Source: Gonocerus acuteangulatus
Taxonomy: Eukaryota > Arthropoda > Insecta > Hemiptera > Coreidae
Reading direction: 5' to 3'
NCBI GenBank assembly: GCA_946811695.1
Contig: OX328125.1
Coordinates: 38,859,079 to 38,923,078, forward strand
DNA length: 64,000 nt
Part shown: piece by piece, positions 22,791-33,410 of the stretch
Layout of the letters: the number at the start of each line of letters is the position of its first letter
Numbering within the stretch: the first letter of the stretch is position 1
Notes under the pieces: generated by a model
What the model was told of the DNA's origin: nothing
Seen by the model: the letters and a program-made list of their open reading frames with translations, nothing else
Database searches by the model: none
Made by a program: the position numbers and the translations under genes

Positions 22791-23589
22791 TACCGGAAAA
22801 CATCAAAAAATTACAAATCAATACTAGCACCAGAGTTCGAATGATTACAAAAACATATACTTTATGCAATTAATTTAATAAATACAAAAATAAACATTAT
22901 TATGTTTATCAGGGTTAGCATTAAGTTTATTAGTAAAACTAAACTTATTCTTAATGAAACAACAATAATTTTTTTTTTATTATGGTATTTGAATTATAAA
23001 ATATGTGCAGAGCGGAAAGGTTAAAGTTTCAACATAACTATCCCCCCAATCTTGACTGTGAGGTTGGATTATCGAACGAGCTAAAAGCTTTTAGGGAGGG
23101 TATGGCCGATAGGGCTGCTAAGTACCGTAAGTACTGGCACCTTGCCTCTTATACAACGTGACACCCAAGACTACAATATTCTCACACGCATCGCGGGTTC
23201 CCTTGTAACATGATAACCACACAGGAAAATAACCTTCTCTCCTACATTAAGCCCACCCATGGCCTGTAAACACTCCAAAAGTTTCCAGAATTTTTTACCA
23301 CATCGTTGTATTCAAGAAATGTCATCACCTTCCCCTTTACACCAGATCACAGCTGATAAAATCTCTCGTTATCCTGGTTTTTTTAGCAACACCTAAAGTC
23401 CAAACGGGATATACAAAATTGTCTTCATAGCTGAGCTTAGGAAAATGGTGACCTTGTACTCCCCGAAGCGGATACTGCAAATTTCCCACAACTCCAAGTG
23501 GCGTGCGTTCCTACAGTATTCCCGGTAAAATGCTTAGTCAGCCCGCGAAAATATTTAACAACTGGCGCCAGGCGATGAGCCATCGATTT
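22791..23589. other. spacer
   Basis: 23040-23580 is GC-richer than its surroundings, but no repeat or gene is recognised; the 60-codon minus frame at 23437-23619 has no motif. Confidence 0.35.
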
Positions 23590-24046
23590 TTTTTTTTTCG
23601 CTTCTCTTAAGATTACCAATAGTGATAATTTTCGATGCTTACATCATTCAGTACGATGTTAATTACAGGTGCTAGTTAAGTGTTTATTAATAGCACATTC
23701 CGCAGGAAAGTACTTAGAGAAGTTGAAATTCTCACTGATTTTTTTTTCGCTTCTCTTAGGATTACCAATAGTGATAATTTTCGATGCTTACATCATTCAG
23801 TACGATGTTAATTACAGGTGCTAGTTAAGTGTTTATTAATAGCACATTCCGCAGGAAAGTACTTAGAGAAGTTGAAATTCTCACTGATTTTTTTTTTCGC
23901 TTCTCTTAAGATTACCAATAGTGATAATTTTCGATGCTTACATCATTCAGTACGATGTTAATTACAGGTGCTAGTTAAGTGTTTATTAATAGCACATTCC
24001 GCAGGAAAGTACTTAGAGAAGTTGAAATTCTCACTGATTTTTTTAA
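23590..24046. repeat. about 150-bp tandem repeat, three copies
   Basis: Units start near 23598, 23747 and 23897 with TCGCTTCTCTTAAGATTACC (one base differs in the second) and contain AATTTTCGATGCTTACATCA. Near identity implies recent duplication. Confidence 0.95.
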
Positions 24047-24074
24047 ATATTGCTTGAATCAAACTATATTACAA

Positions 24075-24122
24075 GGCATCGAAAATAACCACTAATTATA
24101 ATTAGTCGTAATTTTCGATGCC
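24075..24122. repeat. 48-bp inverted repeat beside the transposon
   Basis: GGCATCGAAAAT at the left mirrors ATTTTCGATGCC at the right around a second palindrome ACTAATTATAATTAGT. The arm ATTTTCGATGC is also in each upstream tandem unit. Confidence 0.85.
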
Positions 24123-24127
24123 GGAAA

Positions 24128-26568
24128 CAGGTCTACAACCAAAAATTTGATTTGATGATTTTGGCTAATCTCTGTGTTTCTCGGTGTGCTGAGGCCGAGA
24201 ATGAATTCCGTTTTTCTCTATCACGTACAGATTTTTTTCAAATCCATAGAACATAATATACCTGCTATACACATAAATTTGGTAAGAAGTAGGTTTTTTT
24301 ATTCCAAACGATTTCTCTTTTTATAAACAGACATCTTTCACTAGGTGGTGTAGGCAATGACTCCCTCAGTAGATGTTGTAGGTCTGAGGGTGTCTAGGCA
24401 CGACTTGTTCAGACAGGAACGTACTTGTTTGGTCTCAGATGTCACCGTCTGAAGCTAAACGAGATTGAACCTGTTGTATCAGGAACTTGGAGTTAAATTT
24501 CTGTTCATTCTCTCAGTTCAGTAGTATCAACTGAAGTGAACAAATTCACTGAGGTCTCTTAGTTGTGTCAAAGTGATTAAGAACGTATTTTAAGGTTTGA
24601 AAGTGCATTTAGACAAAATGTCTCATCGTCGTTGTGTTACCAGTCCAGACTACTTCTGTTTTATCTGTGGTGAGTACACAGTTAAGAAATACCAACGAAA
24701 TATAACAGGTTTTGTCAAAAATGTATATTATGCATATGATAGGAGATCAAGATAAAGTGTGGGCTCCTCACAAAGTATGCCATAGCTGCGTAGAAAAACT
24801 TCGCTTATGGTACAAAGGAGAGTTAAAATCTTTCGGATTTGCTATCCCAATGATGTGGAGGGAGCAAAAAAACCACGTTAATGACTGTTACTTTTGTAAT
24901 TGTCATGTTCAAGGCTATAATTCCAAAAATCATAAGCTCATTAACTACCCTAATGTGGAATCTGCTAGTCGTCCGGTACCACACGGTCCTGGATTGACAG
25001 TTCCTCAGCCCCTTCGTGACTTGGGCAGTACAGATAGGGAAGCTAATAGAGAAGACTGTATGTCGGAGAGCGATGAAGTACACAGTGAGTTCAAAGCAAG
25101 CAGTTCAGAAGATGAACCTCAGCTTATTTCTCAACAGGAGTTGAACGACTTAGTGAGAGATCTTGGACTTCCAAAATATGCAGCTCAGTTACTTGGCTCC
25201 CGTCTTAAAAACAAAAATTTATTATAGCCAGGCACTTCTTTTTCATGGTATCGACACCGTGAAGCAGTTTTTGTTCCTTACTTTGCTCTGGATGAGAATC
25301 TTATTTATTGCAAAGACATTCTTGGTCTGATGGGTCAATTTGGTATACAATATGACCCGATTCATTGGCGTCTATTCATAGACTCATCAAAGCGAAGTCT
25401 AAAGGCTGTTTTGTTGCACAATGGCAATACTTATGCTTCAGTTCCAGTTGGCCATTCGGTACATTTAAAAGAAACATACGAAAATTCGTCATTAGTTCTC
25501 GAACGAATTCATTATAATGAGCATAACTGGTTGATATGTGGAGACTTGAAAGTACTTACTATGCTCTTAGGTCAGCAATCAGGGTACACCAAGTTCCCTT
25601 GTTTTTTATGTTTATGGGATAGCCGAGACAGAAATTCCCATTGGAACAACAAAGACTGGCCATCAGGAGGAGCTCTGTCGCCAGGCCAAAAAAATTTAAT
25701 TAGGAGAAGTTTGGTTCCTTCTGACAAAATCCTGCTACCTCCTCTACACATAAAGCTAGGGCTGATAAAACAATTCGTAAAGTCTCTCAATAAAGAAGGT
25801 GGATGTTTTAAGTACTTGTGCTCCAAGTTCCCACGATTAAGTAATGCAAATCTAAAAGAGGGGATCTTTGTAGGCCCAGATATTCGGACACTTTTCACAG
25901 ATCCACATTTCACTCAGACCATGAATGAGAAGGAGAAGGAAGCTTGGAATTCTTTTAAAGATGTTGTTGAGAAGTTCCTTGGTAACGTGAAGGATCCCAA
26001 CTACAGAAGTATCGTTGCAACATGAGTTTGAAGGTTCACTTCTTACATTCGCATGTGGACTATTTTCCGGAAAACTTAGGGGAAGTAAGTGAAGAACAAG
26101 GGGAAAGGTTCCATCAGGACATCCAGGAAATGGAACGTAGGTAGCAGGGCAAATGGAACGTAAACATGATGGCTGACTATTGTTGGATGCTGCAGCGTGA
26201 ATCATCTGAAGAGTCCTACAGCCGGAAACGAACACGGAGAAATTTTCAGGAGAAAAAAATACGTTTTCATAAAAATAATAACTAAATATGCCACTGTTAA
26301 TTCTGAAGCTGTTATTTCTACACATTTATGTATTTTGTACAGTAAACAACATTGAAATAACTAAAATATCATGGAAATAAATGAAAACTCTTATTCGCCA
26401 ATTCTGTTTTCTTTTAATGGTAGTACCTCTGCCCTTACTTGAGATTGAACCATTTACTTACGTGATAGAGAGGGACTGACCTCATGTTCGGCTTCAGCAC
26501 GCCAAGGAGCATAGAGATTGACCAAAATCATCAAATCAAATTTCAGAAAGATTATTTTTGTAGACCTG
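24128..26568 (+). mobile_element. DNA transposon with long inverted termini, superfamily unassigned
   Basis: The two ends are imperfect inverted repeats of about 100 bp. Shared blocks, left versus reverse complement of right: CAGGTCTAC, ATTTGATTTGATGATTTTGG, TCAATCTCT-like, GTGCTGAGGCCGA/GTGCTGAAGCCGA and TCTCTATCACGTA. The single gene between them (24618-26284) fills most of the 2.4 kb. No clear target-site duplication was found. The layout is that of an autonomous cut-and-paste element. Confidence 0.7.
24618..26284 (+). pseudogene. zinc-finger plus DDE-like transposon protein, broken
   Basis: The gene opens MSHRRCVTSPDYFCFICGEY at ATG 24618. N-terminal CxxC pairs (CFIC and VCHSC after APHK, then CYFC) suggest a ZAD-like zinc module. 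The central part resembles an RNase H fold: Asp in WRLFIDSSKRSLKAVLLHNG, Asp in WLICGDLKVLTMLLG, then a CFLC insertion, LPPLHIKLGLIKQFV, and Glu-rich SEEQGERFHQDI near the end. Damage: frameshift/deletion near 24708, TAG at 25225-25227, deletion with stop at 26023-26025, TAG near 26140. I know similar uncharacterised proteins repeated in arthropod genomes, but not a named superfamily; catalytic roles are inferred. Confidence 0.75.
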
Positions 26569-26687
26569 TGTTATATATGAGTGCTTGTGTTAGCAAGGTA
26601 GAGACCATAATCTTTTGTTAGTTCGTCCCTATCTCGATATACAAAGTCCCCAGGCATCATGAGTTGTTTTTTACTTAAAAACAAAAA
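26569..26687. other. spacer
   Basis: Nothing recognised. Confidence 0.4.
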
Positions 26688-27276
26688 AGTGCGGCTCGCA
26701 GGAACTGCATCATCTTAGCGCGGTTCCGTTCTTATCCCTTATGTTGGCAAGGTTGACATATAAACAGGTATAATTTTGGTTAGACCTTACATGAAATAAT
26801 TTATGATCACAAAGAGGTTACAGTTGCAAGGTCCATACCTCATACCTGACTCCCTGGCCTCGTTGGTTCCCTCAAGAAACACACTACTTACTGTTTCTTA
26901 TTTTCTTTTACTATAATACTAATTTTACAGATAAATGCAATATAAAACAAAAAAAAACATTAAAAAATGATTTAAACAAAGACAAAAACCCGTTTAAAAG
27001 AACAAAACAAACACTTATTTCTCCGAATGACATCGCCTCATCGAAAATTGCTTCAGAACCTTTTTTGTAGAACATTTATAAACATATAAAACGAGTACTT
27101 GCAAGCATATGAAGTAAGCGCAACTATTTTTTTCGCGCCAATTTCACCCAAAAAACATGTTCCGGTGGACGGATTCTGCTGGTTAACGAACTTGACCTTT
27201 CAAATTAGACACACGATAGATTTTTGTACCAAATTTCATCAAAATAGGACCATTGTTGAGGCCAGGAAAGAGCGAA

Positions 27277-27345
<69 letters not shown>
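26688..27345 (+). repeat. Helitron-derived repeat with (TA)n
   Basis: Starts with the core block CGCAGGAACTGCATCATCTT, continues with GAATGACATCGCCTCATCG and GGATTCTGCTGGTTAACGAA, and ends in a (TA)n at 27279-27342. The GATTTTTGTACCAAATTTCA block lies before, not after, the TA tract here. The open frames across TA are artefacts. Confidence 0.7.
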
Positions 27346-27347
<2 letters not shown>

Positions 27348-27479
27348 ATGTTCCCTCACCAGTCATAGCCCGAACACAGCCCTGGTAACAACTATCACTG
27401 CACGGAGGTAGATATAAGTTCACTTTTGTAGTTATAAATATATTATATAGTTATACATATATTGTTAGCAAAAATATTA

Positions 27480-27595
27480 TGTTCCTTTTATGTATATGGA
27501 TGTGTGTATATGTGAGTATGTGTGTGTGTAGTCGCATGTATATAAATGTATATGTATCCATATGTGGTTGTGAATGTATGTATGTACGTTTGAGT

Positions 27596-27649
<54 letters not shown>

Positions 27650-27675
27650 ATGTATGTGTATATATATGCATATAT
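27480..27675. repeat. TG/TA compound microsatellite
   Basis: Long stretch of TGTG, TGTA and TATA units; frames on both strands are low-complexity. Confidence 0.9.
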
Positions 27676-27867
27676 ATGGTATTATAGCTATAGTAATAAT
27701 AGAATGTAAAGTTATATTATTTTAAACTTCATTTAGACACCTTAGTTTATGAATTTGTAATTATTTACTAAAAAACTGTAATCTATAACATTATGTTCCA
27801 ATTTATACTATCACCATTTGCTTTATAAATTCTAACTACTAATTAGACTACTTACTGTCCAACAACA
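27676..27867. other. spacer
   Basis: Nothing recognised. Confidence 0.4.
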
Positions 27868-28000
27868 GTCAAACAATATTAATGCATGTTTTTATTTGTT
27901 GTTAGCACCTGATGATGCCACATTTGTGTTGAAAGGCCTAGTGCAAAATAAAGAGAAAATTTGTGGGAAGACTGAATTTTGATTCACCCTCTGGGATATA
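27868..28000 (+). mobile_element. hammerhead-bearing dispersed repeat, copy 2
   Basis: Second copy of the 22655-22790 repeat; flanks outside the shared segment differ, so this is dispersal rather than local duplication. Confidence 0.6.
27905..27944 (+). ncRNA. hammerhead ribozyme candidate, copy 2
   Basis: Same order as copy 1: GCAC, CTGATGA (27909-27915), hairpin, GAAA (27931-27934), GGCCTA, GTGC. The stem II base GGC has become GCC, costing one pair; the core is intact. Confidence 0.55.
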
Positions 28001-28009
28001 TATATATTT

Positions 28010-28150
28010 ACAAATTTGAACCACCGTTATTTTCGTTTTCAAGGGGTTCTGAAACGTAATTTTTTCTAATTGGCACTTCCGGATTGTTACATGAGGTCAA
28101 CCTTATAGGCGGGGTTTCTCCCTTTGAAGGGACGGAGGAACCAAGCTAAA
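28010..28150 (-). repeat. Helitron-derived fragment
   Basis: AAATTTGAACCACCGTTATT, GAGGTCAACCTTATAGGCGG and a CTCCC...GGAGGA hairpin match 57.47-57.61 kb in reverse. Confidence 0.65.
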
Positions 28151-28176
28151 ACGAGCCCAAACTAATTTATAATTTA

Positions 28177-29111
28177 AGGGGTCGGGGCAAAATAGTGCCA
28201 AGCAACATTTTAAACAAAACATAACTGTAGCTGCTATATTTTGGATATTATGTGGGACAATGAGGTGAAATGGTTAGAGGCAACAAGATTAAGAAGCATA
28301 CAGAGCTTGTAGCCATATTTTAGTAGCATTTGCATCATGGACTGATAGTCTCACATAATATCCAACATATTAACTACAGTTAGGCTTTGTTAAAAATGTT
28401 GCTTGGCACTATTTTGCGCCGACCCACAGTGGTCAAAAACTGCCCAAATGCGCTGAATAACATGTGATATTGTTGATTTAGAAACCTGAAATTAAATATT
28501 TCAAGTAGGACACGATTTTTCACTCGGATCACTTCAGACATTTGTTGCAGTCAATACTGACTTGAGTACTGCAAAAAAAAAAAATCCATCTTCGATTTGC
28601 TTCGAATGTTTACATAGAGATAACGCGCGTCTGTCTTACCGAGTTCGTTCACGTCTAGCACCGAAATAGGCAAACTTATGCAGCCAATTTCGGTCTGGGC
28701 TCTTTCTATACATGTCCACTGAAAATGTAAGCCCAAAATTAGAGAGACGCAAAAAGTATAAGACAAAACGAAATTTGATACGTGTATTTTTTTTTACTTT
28801 TTAAGTATCCCCGTCCACGTCGACGATTCTAAAAAAAATAAATATTTTTTTACCCTTCGAACATCCCATTAAAACAAAAAAAAAAATGCGTCAATCTTAT
28901 TGGTCTGAACAAGTAGAGTTGCAGGAACGATTTTGGTACATGAGGATTTGGGAATTTTCTTCGTTTCTTGTACTTCCATGATTAACCACCGTCCTGCAAT
29001 CAACAGTGGGGGCCTGAACATGTATTTAAGACCAAAATGTTCGGAGAAAATACTTCAAAAAATCAAGTTTTGAGCGCTTTTTGAACATTTTTGACCACTG
29101 TGCGACCCCTT
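28177..29111. mobile_element. MITE interrupted by a second MITE
   Basis: Inverted termini of about 50 bp: left AAGGGGTCGGGGCAAAATAG, right ATTTTGCGCCGACC continued at 29103 by CGACCCCTT. Without the 28425-29102 insertion it is about 257 bp. No coding capacity. Confidence 0.75.
28425..29102. mobile_element. 678-bp MITE with 15-bp perfect inverted termini
   Basis: Ends are CACAGTGGTCAAAAA and its exact reverse complement. Five bases CGACC flank both sides (28420-28424 and 29103-29107) and restore the outer MITE's terminus when one copy is removed. Superfamily unassigned. A 71-codon minus frame at 28551-28766 has no motif. Confidence 0.85.
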
Positions 29112-30180
29112 CAATTATTCCTCTTGCGGCGTAATTATAGTTTTCCTCCAACAAACTCGCTATATAATTTTTAAAAAAAATTATTACTTTAATACATATG
29201 ATAAGAAACAAAGAAGAAAAAAAAAGTGCAATGAGCATAGAGTTCCAATATGGTATTTATTTTCAGATCAAGGGATTTCTAAATTCTTCTTCTTCTCAAG
29301 TCTTTTTTTCCATATGAAGAGGTTAAACTACTTTGAGATTTTCAAAATTCGATTTTTTTTCTTCGTATGGGCATTTTTTTTCTTAGTTTTAACGAATATT
29401 ATAATCTCACCGAACTCATTATCGAAACTATAATTTGTCATTCAAAACCTTTCTAAAATATATCTGGAAATATTATAATTATCTAAGCTGTGGTATAGGA
29501 AATTTCTTTCTTGTAGCAATGGCAGTTGTTTGGAGAAAATTTTCATTTACGTAGGAATTTTGAGTGAATGGAATTTAAACTTAAGAATAACGCAATCGTC
29601 AATTATATGGCAATCAAAAATATTATTCGTCATCTCTTAGCTAATGTTATGATAAAATTTTATTTTAACTTTTGACATCAGTAGATCTTGAGATACTATC
29701 TTGTATCCTATATTGAAATAATTTCATAGATTAAATATTTAATTGTTTCAAATATTCTTAATTAGAAATCTTATGGTGTAGGAAAAGTAATTAGCAGTTT
29801 CTTAGTAATTTTGATGAACCTTTTTTCCTAATAATTCTTAGGCGTTTATAATATGCAATATTTATCGTCTTGTTGCCTTGATGTATTGATATATACGAAT
29901 TGACATCAAATAAAAAGTATAGTATTGTTAAATTTAACTTCCGAGGCCTATTCAAAAAAAATTATTGAAAATACTTTACTCATAATTGAATTCAAAGAAC
30001 TCACTTCAAATAACACTGTGCATTTCAGGACTAAAATTTTATTTTAGTAAGAGTAAAAGTAAATTAATCCTTTTAAAAGGGAGAGTAAAAATTCGGAAAA
30101 TATTACACTCAACCAATCAATTACGATTTATTAAAAAATTGTGGTGTTCATAAATGTAACTAATTCGTGAATAACTATCG
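29112..30180. other. AT-rich spacer
   Basis: No gene or repeat recognised. Confidence 0.4.
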
Positions 30181-30410
30181 TATTAATAATATTATTTTTT
30201 TTTTTCCTGCATATCTGTATCTAGGCCAGTAGCGCCGGTCTATCTATAGGTTGCCACCTTTCCTAAACATCTGTGCTAGGGGAGGAAATTCCTTGAACGG
30301 GCAATAGAATAAATAGACTCAACCACATGCAGGCGGGACTCGAACCCACATCTCCCGCATGAGAATCCAAGGCGTTAGCCACTGGACCACGTGGAGACCC
30401 ATCAATAATG
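30181..30410 (-). mobile_element. tRNA-derived SINE, near full length
   Basis: Minus strand: GGTCTCCACGTGGTCCAGTG head, B box GGGTTCGAGTCCCGCC, body with GGTGGCAACCTATAGATAG and CCGGCGCTACTGGCC, then a poly-A tail. It shares GGCGCTA(C/A)TGGCC with the 1.4- and 6.3-kb copies. A possible 9-bp target duplication, ATYAATAAT, lies outside. Confidence 0.8.
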
Positions 30411-31261
30411 AAAATGTAAGTACTACTTGTCAAATCCACAATAAATAAGCAAATATTTCAATATGAATTTATTAATTATTAGAAAATATTTGTTATATCA
30501 TTAAACAAACCATTGAGATTAAGATCAGATACATTAAGTCTCAAATCACTGACAAACCGAAATCATTCACAAATAACATTCAGAATAGTTAGAAAGCACT
30601 GTTTCTTAAAAATATAATGATTTCTAGCAGTCGAAATATCATATGAACTGCTAATTTTAATGAAAAATTAAAGAATCAATTTGCTTCATTTTGAAAAAAA
30701 ATCTCGGTACTTTTTGCTGATCTTACCTACATTAAAAATGTCATTCAAATATTTGTGTTTCTTAACCTTCTTTCTTCAGTTCCTTCTTATTTCATTCTTC
30801 TCTGTTTCTTTCTTAACAAATAATATATGTCTGAATATTTTTGAGGACGCAATATCTTTTGAAACAAACCAATTGACTAAACATTGAATTCAAAAGAGTT
30901 TGATAATGATAAATACAATGAAAAAAAATACAAATATGTAATCAACTGTTAGAAATAATCTTTATAAAATTGTATTACCACTTTTTTATGGGCGCAATAT
31001 TATTACTTAGCTACATCAAAATATATGTTCTTTATAACACTTTCAGCGACAATGGAATGATCATTTTCAGATTAATAGTATCCTTGACATAGTCAGTCTT
31101 CATTTTTCCTTCTTCTTTCTTCTATTCTTCTTCTAGTTCATTAATACCTCCAACAAATTAATAATAAAATAAAATTCTACAAATTAGTTTCCACGAGAGT
31201 AAATAAGAGTAAACAATATTACTTAATTCATAACAGATAATAGAGGCAAGAACTAATTATT
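30411..31261. other. AT-rich spacer
   Basis: The 68-codon frame at 30681-30887 is Phe/Leu-rich by composition. Nothing else seen. Confidence 0.4.
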
Positions 31262-31611
31262 TGTTTGAACATTATTTTATACAACTACATAGGATTAAAA
31301 TTAATGCAGGATTATTATTGTTATACAACTACATAGGATTAAAATTAATGCAGGATTATTATTGTTATACAACTACATAGGATTAAAATTAATGCAGGAT
31401 TATTATTGTTATACAACTACATAGGATTAAAATTAATGCAGGATTATTATTGTTATACAACTACATAGGATTAAAATTAAAGCAGGATTATTATTGTTAT
31501 ACAACTACATAGGATTAAAATTAATGCAGGATTATTATTGTTATACAACTACATAGGATTAAAATTAATGCAGGATTATTATTGTTATACAACTACATAG
31601 GATTAAAATTA
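31262..31611. repeat. 44-bp minisatellite, about eight copies
   Basis: Unit TTATACAACTACATAGGATT followed by AAAATTAATGCAGGATTATT and ATTG, almost invariant. Units are contiguous, not separated by unique spacers. Confidence 0.95.
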
Positions 31612-31908
31612 ATTAGGATTAACAAATAATTAGTTAGACTAAAAATTTCAGATAGCCTCCAGATTTGAGTTAGTTTTCGATCGTGGGCGAGTCTTCACAC
31701 GTGTAGCTGTCCCCAAACAGCGTCTTTTTTTTTTAGAACGTTAAGCCTTTTTGGTCTACGCCAAAAATTATTGGGGGATACAATTGTTCGATTTTTCTTC
31801 TTTTTTCCAATCGATATATTGGTGAAAAGCGTTAACCCACAGCAGTATTTTCTCAGAGGCAGTCCGTAAAGGTAACCATCCTGACAGAGCATGACTCTTT
31901 TTACGTAG

Positions 31909-32142
31909 TATTCAGACAATAAATTACTTGAGATAAAAGAGTGCGTAAGTGCCTGGCCGTCAAGAAATCGATACACAAGAAGAGAAAAAGTTGTAGTTAC
32001 CAGGCTCAGAATAGGCCATTCACACTTGACTCATTCTCATCTAATGACTCGACAAGACGAACCACTCTGCAGAATCTGTAATGTGACACTGACAGTAAAA
32101 CACATACTGACAGACTGCAGAGAACGGGACTACTTAGACTAA
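31909..32142 (+). pseudogene. non-LTR retrotransposon ORF2 C-terminal relic
   Basis: One frame, entered after a TAG at 31906-31908, reads KECVSAWPSRNRYTRREKV, VVTRLRIGHSHLTHSHL and LCRICNVTLTVKHILTDC, ending at TAA 32140-32142. This is the C-terminal zinc-knuckle region (C-x2-C-x7-H-x4-C) following the reverse transcriptase in jockey-clade elements. The polymerase domain is lost, as is usual for 5'-truncated copies. The predicted opposite-strand 93-codon frame at 31695-31976 is not supported. Confidence 0.8.
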
Positions 32143-32660
32143 CCACACGACATGCGGGAGGTTTAACTGAAGGTAGCCCACATATAGACACCATTATTCA
32201 GCATTTAAAAACCAAAAAGATTTATAATAAAATATAAAGATGAAGTATTATTGAATACATTTATTCATTATCATTGCAAGGTATCATGAACCACTATTAG
32301 CCAGATGAACTATAAGTTCCCACATAAAGAACATATATTAAACCTCAATGTGAAATACAAGTATGTTTAAGCTAAAATAATTTTAGTAGTATTAATAGTT
32401 ATTAATATTTTAGTGTTAATATTTTAATTATTAAGATTATAAGTTATTAGTATTACTAGCATATTATGTAGTATATATGCAAATTGTAATTAATGTCATG
32501 TGGTACTGTAAGTTGATATTATAGTGTATTTAAGAATAGTTTCATTAGAAATTAGAATTTGTATAGGCCAAAGTGCCTATAATAAAATTTAACAATATAA
32601 CGAGCAAGTCGCTACTTTGCGGGCTCGTAAATACAATGAATGAATAAATAAATATGATAA
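32143..32660 (+). mobile_element. 3' untranslated region of the non-LTR element
   Basis: AT-rich sequence following the stop, with GGCCAAAGTGCCTATAATAA, a GCAAGTCGCTACTTTGCGGG hairpin-like block and a terminal AATGAATAAATAAAT tract as at LINE 3' ends. Confidence 0.6.
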
Positions 32661-32773
32661 ATATGTAATCATCCAAGGTTTTATAAACACATTAACACGA
32701 GCCTCAATTTTATGGGAAAACTCATTGACGTATTTCTTATCAATGGTATTACTGATACACGAATAATTCATAA

Positions 32774-32776
<3 letters not shown>

Positions 32777-32830
<54 letters not shown>
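32777..32830. repeat. A54 homopolymer
   Basis: Uninterrupted A run. No retroelement body could be defined on either side. Confidence 0.95.
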
Positions 32831-32833
<3 letters not shown>

Positions 32834-33059
32834 ACAAATTAATATTGATTGCCAAATTATTGTTCATCATTATTGATCCTTTGTCTCGGTCGGGCAAGCA
32901 CGAACAAAGTTTTTATTATTTTTAGCAAAAGAAACTCTTCAAGATCAGAAAACCAACACTTTACTTGAAAATAGTATTACTCAACTGATATTTTCCTAGC
33001 GAAATTACCATGCCAACCTTATCCCATGAACTTTATTAAGATTTCGAAAGATCAACTTC
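32831..33059. other. spacer
   Basis: Nothing recognised. Confidence 0.4.
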
Positions 33060-33334
33060 CACTTAGCCTTTTTTTTGTTACTCGCAAAATATACGGAAAT
33101 CTCAGAACTGTTTGTATCAATTAACAAAACAAATTTCACATCTCAATACTTCTCCAAACGGAACCAAAATTTAGTTGGAATGATTTCCCTGTACCGAAAA
33201 GTAAATCCGGGAGCCTGTAAAAGCATTTAGATTTTTTATGGAAATGTATGCCAAAAGACTGCGTGTCGAGAGTGGATTCTGCTGGTTAACGAATCTAATG
33301 TCTTTATGAAAATATCTTTGAACGACATTTCATC

Positions 33335-33385
<51 letters not shown>

Positions 33386-33410
33386 TATAGAGAGAGAGAG
33401 AGAGAGAGCG
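33060..33410 (+). repeat. diverged Helitron-derived repeat with (TA)n(GA)n
   Basis: CTCCAAACGGAACCAAAATT and GGATTCTGCTGGTTAACGAA are present but the rest is diverged; a TA tract at 33338-33380 and a GA tract follow. Confidence 0.55.

Noticed and set aside
25572..25913. Minus-strand 113-residue protein
   Set aside because: Shadow of the plus-strand transposon gene.
27477..27709. Coding frames on both strands
   Set aside because: TG/TA microsatellite translation; the same applies to frames at 4442-4675, 18110-18319, 33306-33554 and 57830-58072.
30330..30400. tRNA gene on the minus strand
   Set aside because: Same reasoning: it is the head of the SINE at 30181-30410.
31262..31611. CRISPR-like array
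   Set aside because: Units are contiguous 44-bp tandem repeats without unique spacers, in eukaryotic DNA.
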